Shown here piece by piece: positions 57,096 through 64,000 of a DNA stretch of 64,000 bases. The stretch's first letter is position 1; each line of letters opens with the position of its first letter. The position numbers were made by a program, and so were the translations under genes. The DNA comes from Steroidobacter denitrificans (GTDB lineage: Bacteria; Pseudomonadota; Gammaproteobacteria; Steroidobacterales; Steroidobacteraceae): assembly GCF_001579945.1 (NCBI RefSeq), contig NZ_CP011971.1, forward strand, positions 124,001-188,000, read 5' to 3'. The notes below the pieces were generated by a model. That model did no database searches and was not told the origin of the DNA. It saw nothing but the letters and a program-made list of their open reading frames with translations.

Positions 57096-57161
57096 GGTCC
57101 CGCCCATGGCTTGACTGGCTGTGTCTTGGGATTCACTGCCAGTCAAGCCATGGGCGGGACC
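57096..57161. repeat. Long hairpin, copy 2 of the palindromic family
   Basis: Arms 57096-57119 and 57138-57161 are a perfect 24-bp inverted repeat around an 18-base loop containing the shared core CTTGGGATTCAC; GTG/CAC inside the loop can pair as well. The outer arm contains GCCATGGGCGGG. It lies between convergent genes (acetolactate synthase and thiolase) and could end both transcripts. Confidence 0.92.
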
Positions 57162-57214
57162 GATCACTGCTTATGGAGCGCCATCGCCAACGGAGCCTCC
57201 GTTAGCGGGCCGAA

Positions 57215-58417
57215 TCAGAAGATTTCGAACAGGCCCGCAGCACCCATGCCGCCACCGATGCACATGGTGACGACGCCGTATTTCGCCTTGCGGCGTCGAC
57301 CTTCGATCAGGAGATGGCCGGTCATCCTTGCGCCGGACATGCCATAGGGATGGCCGATCGAGATCGCACCGCCGGAGACATTGAGCAAGTCGTTGGGAAT
57401 GCCGAGCTTGTCGCGGATGTACAGTACCTGACTGGCGAACGCTTCATTCAACTCCCACAAGCCGATATCGTCCATCTTCAGGCCCTGGGTTTGCAGCAGC
57501 TTGGGTACGGCGAACACCGGGCCGATGCCCATCTCGTCAGGGTCGCAGCCTGCCACCGCCATGCCCCGGTAGGCGCCCAGTGGTTCAAGCCCGCGTTTCT
57601 CGGCTTCCTTTGCCTCCATCAGTACCAGAGCGGCGGCGCCGTCCGACAACTGCGAGGCGTTGCCCGCCGTGATGAAACGGCCTGCAGCAATACGCTGACC
57701 GTTCTTGAACACGGGTTGCAGAGCTTGCAGTTCGGCGAGCGTGGTTTTGGGACGATTGCCTTCGTCGCGTTCCAGGATGATCTGCTTTTCCGTTGTCGCG
57801 CCGGTGGCTTTGTCGGTGACGATCATGGTGGATGTCAGAGGAACGATTTCTGCGTCGTATCGTCCTTCCGTCTGAGCTTGTGCCGTACGTTGCTGTGACT
57901 GGAGCGCGTACTGATCCTGTTCCTCGCGGCTGATGTCATAACGTTCGGCAACTATTTCCGCGGTCTCGAGCATACCCATGTAGATTTGGGGGATTTGCTC
58001 CACCAGCCAGGGATCGTTGGCGCGGAACGAATTCATCTTGTCGTTTTGCACCAGCGAGATCGACTCGACACCGCCGCCGATGGTGATCAGCATGCCGTCC
58101 TGTGTGATCTGCTTGGCTGCCGTCGCTATGGCCATGAGGCCGGAGGAGCACTTACGGTCGATCGTCATGCCGGGCACCGTGACTGGTAGTCCGGCACGCA
58201 GCAGGCCTTGGCGTGCGACGTTGCTACCAGTGGATCCCTGCTGCAGAGCGCAGCCGACGACGACGTCGTCCACTTCTGCCGGATCGATCGCCGCGCGCTG
58301 CACGGCCTGGGCGATCACATGGCCCATGAGTTCCTGACCCTGGGTATTGTTGAAGGCACCGCGATAGGCTTTGCCGATCGGTGTGCGCGCGACGGAAACG
58401 ATGACAGCTTCACGCAT
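57215..58417 (-). CDS. Acetyl-CoA C-acyltransferase (FadA-like thiolase)
   Basis: A 400-residue thiolase: nucleophile Cys in [31 protein letters not shown], His in [19 protein letters not shown], second Cys in [18 protein letters not shown]. This set and length are those of degradative thiolases. It sits 78 bases after the FadB-like gene on the same strand, forming a beta-oxidation pair that would convert enoyl-CoA to acetyl-CoA plus shortened acyl-CoA. A second thiolase of the FadI type occurs at 39.7-41 kb. Substrate chain length is not predictable. Confidence 0.9.
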   Translation of the reverse strand: MREAVIVSVARTPIGKAYRGAFNNTQGQELMGHVIAQAVQRAAIDPAEVDDVVVGCALQQGSTGSNVARQGLLRAGLPVTVPGMTIDRKCSSGLMAIATAAKQITQDGMLITIGGGVESISLVQNDKMNSFRANDPWLVEQIPQIYMGMLETAEIVAERYDISREEQDQYALQSQQRTAQAQTEGRYDAEIVPLTSTMIVTDKATGATTEKQIILERDEGNRPKTTLAELQALQPVFKNGQRIAAGRFITAGNASQLSDGAAALVLMEAKEAEKRGLEPLGAYRGMAVAGCDPDEMGIGPVFAVPKLLQTQGLKMDDIGLWELNEAFASQVLYIRDKLGIPNDLLNVSGGAISIGHPYGMSGARMTGHLLIEGRRRKAKYGVVTMCIGGGMGAAGLFEIF

Positions 58418-58495
58418 GGAAGAATCCTCTGTTCATGATCGGGCCGGACATCTCGTACAGCCAGTTCGAAAAATATTGAATTATCGGGACGCCTG

Positions 58496-60577
58496 CTACT
58501 GCAAGTCCTGGAAGCGCTGACCCGTTGCCGCGAGTTTTTCGAGCAGCGGTGAAATGCTGAACCCGGCGCCTAGCTTGGGGGCGTGTTCCTTGAGCTTGGC
58601 GACGACGTGGGCCAGCCCGAGCGTATCGGCGTAGAACATCGGACCGCCGCGATATACCGGCCATCCATAGCCGTTGATCCATACGATATCGATGTCCGAG
58701 GCGCGGATCGCTATCTTCTCTTCGAGGATCTTTGCGCCTTCATTGATCATGGTGTGGATACAGCGCTCCAGGATCTCCTCATCGGTGATCTTGCGCGGCG
58801 TGACGCCCGCCTTGGCCAGGAAATCGTTGACGAGCTTCTCGGTGACCGGTGAGGGGCGGGCATTGCGCTTGTCGTCGTAATCATAAAAGCCAGCGCCGGT
58901 CTTTTGTCCGCGGCGATCCATTTCGCACAAGACTTCGCGTATGTTTGCACTGCTGCTGGTGGCTTTTTTCCAGCCGATATCCAGACCCGCCAGGTCGGCC
59001 ATCGCGAACGGCCCCATGGGCATGCCGAAGTCGTAAAGAACCTTGTCGATATCCCAGGGCATGGCGCCTTCCATGAGCATCGCATTCGCCTGCGCCTGAC
59101 GCGCAGCCAGCATACGATTGCCGACGAAGCCATGACATACGCCGACCAGGACCGCGATCTTGCCGATTTTCTTTGCCAGCTTCATCGAGGTGGCGATTAC
59201 CGATTTCGAAGTCGCCTTGCCGCGCACGATTTCCAGCAGGCGCATAACATTCGCCGGCGAGAAAAAATGCAGGCCGATGACATGCTCGGGGCGCCGAGTC
59301 ATGGCAGCGATCTCGTTGACATTGAGATAGGAGGTGTTGGTCGCCAGAATCGCACCTTGCTTGACGATGCCGTCCAGCCTCGTGAATACGCTTTTCTTGA
59401 TATCCATATCCTCGAACACGGCTTCGATGACCAGGTCGCAATCGGCCAGATCCTGCATATCCAGCGAACCCTTCAACAGGTTCATGCGCCGCTCGACATC
59501 CTCCGGCTTGAGTCGGCCGCGCTTGGCGGTATTTTCATAATTCTTGCGGATCACGCCCAGGCCGCGATCGAGCGCTTCCTGGTTCGCTTCGACGATCGTG
59601 ACCGGAATGCCGGCATTGGCGAAATTCATGGAAATACCGCCGCCCATCGTGCCCGCGCCGATGACGCCGGTTTTGGCGATGGGGATGATGGGCGTGTCAT
59701 CGGCGATATCAGGTATTTTCCCTGCCTGCCGCTCGGCAAAGAACGCATAGCGTTGGGCTGCGGACTGGGGGCTCTTCAATAATTCCTCGAACAGCCTGCC
59801 TTCGAAGGCGAGTCCCTCCTCGAAAGGCAGATCGACGGCAGCCTCGATGGCGCGAATACCGTATTCCGGTGCCAGAAAACCGCGGAACTTGCGGGCGTTG
59901 GCCGCGCGGAACTCCGCGAAAAACGCCGGCTTACCGCGGACTTCTGCAAGTTTCTCGTCCAGATTCCGTATTTTTTTCAACGGCATCTTTTGTGCGATGA
60001 CCTTGGCTGCAAATGCGATTGCCCCGGCGCGTAGTTCGTCCTCGGCGACGATCTCGTCCAGTAATCCCTCTCGATGCAGCGTGGCCGCATTGACATGCGC
60101 GCCCGAGGTGATCATTTCCAGCGCCCGTCGCGGACCGACGATGCGCGGCAGACGCTGTGTGCCGCCGGCCCCTGGGATGATGCCGAGATGTACTTCGGGC
60201 AGCCCGCCCTTGGCGGAAGGCACGCTGACGCGATAATGACAGCTTAGTGCGAGTTCGAGACCGCCGCCCAGCGCCGTGCCGTGCAAGGCGGCGATCACGG
60301 GCTTGGGGGAGCCTTCGATAAGGCCAAGGACGTCGTTGAAACTGGGTGATTTCATCGGCTTGCCGAATTCCGTGATATCGGCGCCGGCAACAAAGGTTCT
60401 GCCTCGGCAGATGAGTACGATGGTCTTAACGGCATCGTTACCGATGGCCTGCTTGATGCCGTTGAAAATACCTTCGCGCAGTATGTGCGACAGCGCGTTG
60501 ACCGGCGGCGAATCGAGCGCAAGAACGGCGATTTCGCCTTCGATGGCCAGATCAGCCACGGCATTGACAGCCCCCAT
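58496..60577 (-). CDS. Enoyl-CoA hydratase / 3-hydroxyacyl-CoA dehydrogenase (FadB/FadJ-like)
   Basis: A 693-residue two-domain enzyme. N-terminal crotonase domain with the oxyanion-hole Gly and two catalytic Glu in [20 protein letters not shown] and [21 protein letters not shown]-terminal dehydrogenase domain with NAD loop [20 protein letters not shown] and catalytic His in [18 protein letters not shown], plus [20 protein letters not shown]. It carries out hydration and oxidation in beta-oxidation. ATG 60592 is open, but ATG 60577 has GAGAGG five bases upstream and is preferred. The thiolase gene follows. Confidence 0.92.
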   Translation of the reverse strand: MGAVNAVADLAIEGEIAVLALDSPPVNALSHILREGIFNGIKQAIGNDAVKTIVLICRGRTFVAGADITEFGKPMKSPSFNDVLGLIEGSPKPVIAALHGTALGGGLELALSCHYRVSVPSAKGGLPEVHLGIIPGAGGTQRLPRIVGPRRALEMITSGAHVNAATLHREGLLDEIVAEDELRAGAIAFAAKVIAQKMPLKKIRNLDEKLAEVRGKPAFFAEFRAANARKFRGFLAPEYGIRAIEAAVDLPFEEGLAFEGRLFEELLKSPQSAAQRYAFFAERQAGKIPDIADDTPIIPIAKTGVIGAGTMGGGISMNFANAGIPVTIVEANQEALDRGLGVIRKNYENTAKRGRLKPEDVERRMNLLKGSLDMQDLADCDLVIEAVFEDMDIKKSVFTRLDGIVKQGAILATNTSYLNVNEIAAMTRRPEHVIGLHFFSPANVMRLLEIVRGKATSKSVIATSMKLAKKIGKIAVLVGVCHGFVGNRMLAARQAQANAMLMEGAMPWDIDKVLYDFGMPMGPFAMADLAGLDIGWKKATSSSANIREVLCEMDRRGQKTGAGFYDYDDKRNARPSPVTEKLVNDFLAKAGVTPRKITDEEILERCIHTMINEGAKILEEKIAIRASDIDIVWINGYGWPVYRGGPMFYADTLGLAHVVAKLKEHAPKLGAGFSISPLLEKLAATGQRFQDLQ

Positions 60578-60985
60578 CAGTACCTCTCCCATATCATGAA
60601 GACGTGATCACGAAATCTTGAAGTCAGCGAATCACTCTCAGCGAATCACTGATGCTGCCCGGCAGGCAATCGAGGCTGCAGCGGCGGCATGCCGCGTGTT
60701 ACGAGCGCTCGGCGAAACGCCTATTATAGCTGTCAGTCCCGCGAAATTCCGGTTGCCGATGTCAAATGAGTCGCAGCGCGCATCGATTCCGGTCCAGTTC
60801 TAGGAAATAGCGATATAAATTCCAATAAAACAATTGGTTGCATTGATTCTCGGGGCCATTCAAAGAGCCGCTGCGCGGACGGCTGACGGGGCTCGACCGC
60901 CGCCAGGCGGCGGCTGCCATGGATGCCGCAACAGAGATTCTGCAGTGCGATCCTGAGCTGGCCGGGTTCAGGCCTTTGCCAGGAT
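60578..60985. promoter_or_regulatory. Upstream region of the FadB-like operon
   Basis: About 410 bases after the TPR gene. On the minus strand a perfect TATAAT (60723-60728) lies about 150 bases before the FadB-like start, without a good -35 at 17 bp. A 14-bp tandem repeat TCAGCGAATCACTC (60624-60650, second copy one base short) stands in the leader, about 50 bases before the start, and could be an operator pair. Nothing else recognised. Confidence 0.45.
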
Positions 60986-62587
60986 TCATGAACTGCTGCG
61001 TCCGGAGGCGGTGCGTGGCTTGCAGAGCGTGAGCGCGCTTTCGACGGCGCAAATGTCCGGGGCGCCATGTTCCTGCCAGTAGGCGCCGATGCCGGAGCCG
61101 ACGATGATCTTGTCGAAGTGGCGACTCTGGCGCAGAAAAGCGGCTTCGGGTACCCACAGGATGCGCAGCGGTATGTAGCTACGCTGATGTTGTAGCCGCA
61201 TGATACGGTTGAAAACGAATTCTACTTGGCGCAGCGCGGTCCCGCACAGGATCTCGGTAACGGCGTCGATACGCTGTTCGTTGGCGGCGCGTGTGACGGC
61301 TTGCAGTGCAGCGGGTACCTGACGCGAGTTTTCAGCGGCCTTCAGCAGGGGCGCCGCCCATGCTTTGAAATCCTCTGTATTCAGGGTGGCACGCAACACG
61401 TCCCGCGCCGATGACAGCTCGGCATCGAGAATCAAAGTCAGTGCATGTACCTGGGCGGCGGGCGTCGATGCGGGAATGGCATCGATTGCGGCTCGAGGCC
61501 GTTCCTTCGCCAGCGACAGGTCGGCGTACATGAAGCATTCCTGTGCGCCGGCGTTGTGCGCCTGCAATGCCAGGCTGCGCAAGGCGATGGGACGCGCATC
61601 GGCGTAATATCCGGCATCGACAAGCAGGCAGGCGAGGCCTTCCAGTGCGGGTGCATTGTTGATGTCCAGCGCCAGGGCCCGATCGAAACGCTCGCGTGCC
61701 GCAATCCATTCTCCCTGTCGCAGATGGACCAGACCCAAGACCGCATGGGCGTCTGCGAGGCCGTCATCGAGCGACAGAGCGCGCTCGGCGGTGGACCGTG
61801 CCAGTTGCGTCAGGGATCGTTCGTCTTCTCCGCCCTGGCTCAAGTAACCGGCGGACAGAGCGGCCCACGCACGGGCGAAGTCGGGATGCTTGTGTGCAAG
61901 CATTTCCAGGCGTTCGATCGTACGATCGCGGCGTTGCCGGGGTGGGCGAGTGAAGCCGTGGCCATGCGGCCCCAGGATGGAGAATGCGGCGTTTTCATAG
62001 GATTCCAGTGTCTGAGGATCGTCGGTGCCGATGAACGCCGTCCAGTCGTGCCGGGCATGTCCCGCATCCAGAAACACAGGTAGCCGTGCGGCAAGAGTAC
62101 TCAAGATGGCCAGTTTGCCGCTGTGTTCACTGGTTGCGGTTTCGCGGCGTTCGATGATTCCATCCGGTGCGATGAGCATCAGCGTCATGGCGTCTTTCCC
62201 CAGTTCGATGCGCAGCGTGTAATGATCCGCTGCGGGCTCGTTCGTGACGGGCGCCACGCGCATGCGGCCGCGGCTCAGCAGCCGCCGCAACTCCAGTTCG
62301 AGCCACTCGCCTTGGACATCGAGGTGTGTATCTGGCGCCGCCTTGCCCGCGCTTTGCCGAGCGCCGCCTTGGGCTTGACCCGGCATATCTGCCGGACCCT
62401 TTGTCAGCCGTACAGCATCGGTAGCGATGACGCTGATCTGAATGGATTTCGAGGCGTGAAACAGTTCGCGCACGGGCGGTGCCGGGAGTTCGGCAGATTG
62501 TTGTGATGATGTGTAACCGCGCAGCACCAGCCATGCTGCCAGCACGGTGACGGCGATCAGGCCGACGATGCGCCATGTGGAGTTCAT
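60986..62587 (-). CDS. Membrane-anchored TPR protein of unknown function
   Basis: A 533-residue protein. One N-terminal membrane anchor (about 6-24, IVGLIAVTVLAAWLVLRGY), then a domain with beta-like character containing SIQISVIATDAVRLTKG and HYTLRIELGKDAMTLMLI (about 50-180), and TPR-like helices from about 225 to 400 (HPDFARAWAALSAGYLSQGG, AVLGLVHLRQGEWIAARERF, APALEGLACLLVDAGYYADA). This layout resembles the sensory halves of CadC/adenylate-cyclase-type proteins, which carry an anchor plus TPRs, but no DNA-binding or cyclase domain is present. The C-terminal 130 residues have no recognisable family. Function is unknown. Confidence 0.7.
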   Translation of the reverse strand: MNSTWRIVGLIAVTVLAAWLVLRGYTSSQQSAELPAPPVRELFHASKSIQISVIATDAVRLTKGPADMPGQAQGGARQSAGKAAPDTHLDVQGEWLELELRRLLSRGRMRVAPVTNEPAADHYTLRIELGKDAMTLMLIAPDGIIERRETATSEHSGKLAILSTLAARLPVFLDAGHARHDWTAFIGTDDPQTLESYENAAFSILGPHGHGFTRPPRQRRDRTIERLEMLAHKHPDFARAWAALSAGYLSQGGEDERSLTQLARSTAERALSLDDGLADAHAVLGLVHLRQGEWIAARERFDRALALDINNAPALEGLACLLVDAGYYADARPIALRSLALQAHNAGAQECFMYADLSLAKERPRAAIDAIPASTPAAQVHALTLILDAELSSARDVLRATLNTEDFKAWAAPLLKAAENSRQVPAALQAVTRAANEQRIDAVTEILCGTALRQVEFVFNRIMRLQHQRSYIPLRILWVPEAAFLRQSRHFDKIIVGSGIGAYWQEHGAPDICAVESALTLCKPRTASGRSSS

Positions 62588-62651
62588 GACGTGAAGGTTG
62601 CCGAGTGCTTGCTAACCGCGCAAGCTTCAATGTTTCCCGGGGGGCGTAATG

Positions 62652-62711
62652 CCGCTCATGGCCCTCGTCTATGGTGAATCCGAAGGCGCGGTATACGAGG
62701 GCTATGAGCGG
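62652..62711. repeat. Long hairpin, copy 3 of the palindromic family (inverted)
   Basis: Arms 62652-62668 and 62695-62711 pair over 17 bp with one G-T pair; three further pairs continue inward and a looser stem continues outward. Read on the minus strand the loop contains CTTCGGATTCAC, the same core as copies 1 and 2, and the arm end is GCCATGAGCGG. It lies 65 bases upstream of the TPR gene. Confidence 0.85.
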
Positions 62712-62849
62712 AATTGCCCGGGATGAGGCATCACTGTCTTTGACGCGATGGCGATGAAGCCATGACAGGACTGTCAGGGATGAAATATCGCGAATTGAAA
62801 CGAAGTTGGATTCGACCGCGAAAGTCGTCGAATCGCAAACCGTTCGACA

Positions 62850-63086
62850 CTATCCCTTCTGAACGAGGCTTTCCTGAGCCTGATGAGTCTGCGTTTCGGC
62901 AGCGGCGCCTGACGCGTAGTCCAGATCGCCGCGGCTGAAGCGGCCGGTTTGTATGGCGCGTTGACTGAACGAGTCGTCTGGACCGGAGGCCTGCAACGAG
63001 ATGTCGCCGTTTGCCTCGCGGACCATCACCTGCGCGCGGCCGGCGTCGACCTGCAGCCAACCGATCACTTCAGCGGTCGTTCCCAT
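62850..63086 (-). CDS. Small hypothetical protein
   Basis: A 78-residue open frame beginning MGTTAEVIGWLQVDAGRAQV, with AAGGA about ten bases before the ATG at 63086. It is polar, lacks a signal or membrane segment, and the first 30 residues look like two beta strands (GWLQVDAGRAQVMVREANGD). I recognise no family. The good ribosome-binding site and isolated position between two larger minus-strand genes favour a real gene, but it is not proven. Confidence 0.45.
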   Translation of the reverse strand: MGTTAEVIGWLQVDAGRAQVMVREANGDISLQASGPDDSFSQRAIQTGRFSRGDLDYASGAAAETQTHQAQESLVQKG

Positions 63087-63358
63087 CGGCGTTATTCCTT
63101 ATGCCATTACCTGCCATATTGGCAAGCATTTATTGTGCCATTTTTCTTGAACTCTTATGAATCAGTTGGTTACGTCAGTAATGGCCAGAAGCGTTGACGC
63201 GAATTGTCACCTCCTGACGCGCCGATCCTGACGCCCCGGTGCGCATCACGCGGAAACGAGTACGGCCATTCCCTCCCCGGCGGCACTAGAAGCCTGTTAC
63301 GGCTGGGTTCAGCCACGCAGACCTTTCCCGCTGCGACGGCTGAATCGCAGTGGAAGGA

Positions 63359-64000
63359 TCAAGGGGATGCAGGCGCGATTCTGGCGGGTGGACCTGCTCC
63401 ATCCTGCGGCTCGGGCGGGGCAGGCGGGACTGCCGGCGCAGCGATCTCTCCCGCGCCGGGCGCAACATGCTGCGCCAGCCAATCACGCATGGTGCGATAC
63501 CAGAACAATGAATTCTGGGGTTTGAGAATCCAATGATTCTCATCCGGGAAATACACGAATTTGCTAGGCACGCCGCGCTTCTGCAAGGTGTTGAACAGCT
63601 CGATGCCGTGGTTCACGGGGACGCGCTGATCGAGCTGGCCGTGGATGACCAGCGTCGGGGTCTTGAAGCTGCCTGCGGACAGGTGGGGCGAGTTGCGCAT
63701 GAAGCGTTCGGGATCGTCCCAGTGTTCACCGTGGCGCCATCGCTCTGCCCCATAGTCGCTGCCATACTGGGCATATAGGTCGTACACCGCTGCATGCGCT
63801 ATCAAGGTCTTGAAGGGATGCGGCCTGCCCAGGAGCACGCTGGCGAGATAGCCGCCATAGCTGCCGCCGCCGGCCGCCATGCGATCGGCGTCGATCCATG
63901 GCTGGGCGGCGAACCAGTCCGCGGCGCGAATCGTATCTTCATAGGGAAGCTCGGCGAGTTCCTTGGTGATCGAATCCGTCCATGTCTGACCGAAACCGCT
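63359..64000 (-). CDS. S9 family prolyl-oligopeptidase-like hydrolase (C-terminal part)
   Basis: Runs in from the right edge of the window; only the last 213 residues are present. The alpha/beta-hydrolase triad is visible: Ser in AAGGGSYGGYLASV, Asp in LVIHGQLDQRVPVNHG, His in YFPDENHWILKPQNSL. The preceding GFGQTWTDSITKELAE is also typical of the S9 (acylaminoacyl peptidase/DPP) group. The Pro/Ala-rich ending (about 30 residues) is extra compared with common members. Probably a secreted or periplasmic peptidase, but the N-terminus is not in view. Confidence 0.88.
   Translation of the reverse strand, partial: SGFGQTWTDSITKELAELPYEDTIRAADWFAAQPWIDADRMAAGGGSYGGYLASVLLGRPHPFKTLIAHAAVYDLYAQYGSDYGAERWRHGEHWDDPERFMRNSPHLSAGSFKTPTLVIHGQLDQRVPVNHGIELFNTLQKRGVPSKFVYFPDENHWILKPQNSLFWYRTMRDWLAQHVAPGAGEIAAPAVPPAPPEPQDGAGPPARIAPASP

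Overview
The window is about 64 kb of high-GC, gene-dense chromosome from a gammaproteobacterium. Gene content (gammaproteobacterial GshA, a def-fmt-rsmB block, a XanB2-type chorismatase, a three-gene proton-translocating transhydrogenase, type-2 PyrF) points to the Xanthomonadales/Nevskiales/Steroidobacterales side of the class. This placement is inference; no rRNA gene is present to confirm it. I see no tRNA, rRNA, CRISPR array, prophage or insertion sequence.

Layout. 1-12 kb is mostly minus strand: truncated prlC, a gamma-carbonic anhydrase (plus strand), then a haem/shikimate/DNA-metabolism run read topA-hemF-rlmJ-hemB-aroE, with smg-dprA and a LysM protein upstream. 12-19.4 kb (plus) is def-fmt-rsmB-DUF4390-ntrY-ntrX, a tightly packed unit from translation quality control to a membrane two-component system. 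19.4-24 kb (minus) is priA, argS and an FtsN-like SPOR protein. 24.5-26.4 kb is an ECF sigma factor with its DUF3619 and DUF3106 partners. 26.4-31.1 kb has a chorismatase divergent from pntAA-pntAB-pntB. 31.3-34.7 kb has an HNH nuclease, a 5'-3' exonuclease, a TPR lipoprotein-like/secreted protein and pyrF. 34.7-39.3 kb (minus) has an acetyl-CoA hydrolase/transferase, YceI plus cytochrome b561, and hemH. 39.7-45 kb has a thiolase, a MATE exporter and gshA. 45-50.1 kb has a FixL/FixJ-like pair and a metzincin protease overlapping cbpA. 50.5-57 kb has a HlyD-ABC-permease exporter, glnK, and divergent ilvH and ilvI-type genes. 57.2-64 kb (minus) has beta-oxidation genes (thiolase, FadB-like), a TPR protein, a small ORF and a truncated S9 peptidase.

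Most notable observations: (1) pntB is frameshifted near its C-terminus by a perfect 16-bp tandem duplication, and removing one unit restores the conserved NADP-domain tail; (2) glnK has a sigma-54 promoter (GG-N10-GC) with two NtrC-like sites 32 bp apart upstream; (3) three intergenic long hairpins share their outer arms and loop but differ, with compensation, in the stem between, which looks like a dispersed palindromic repeat family; (4) the NtrX-like regulator has lost the GAFTGA loop and Walker B acidic residues; (5) the FixL-like kinase has lost the haem-ligand histidine; (6) a terminator-like hairpin and T-tract abut the topA start codon. I found no convincing complete new multi-gene system; the repeat family is the nearest thing to undescribed structure.
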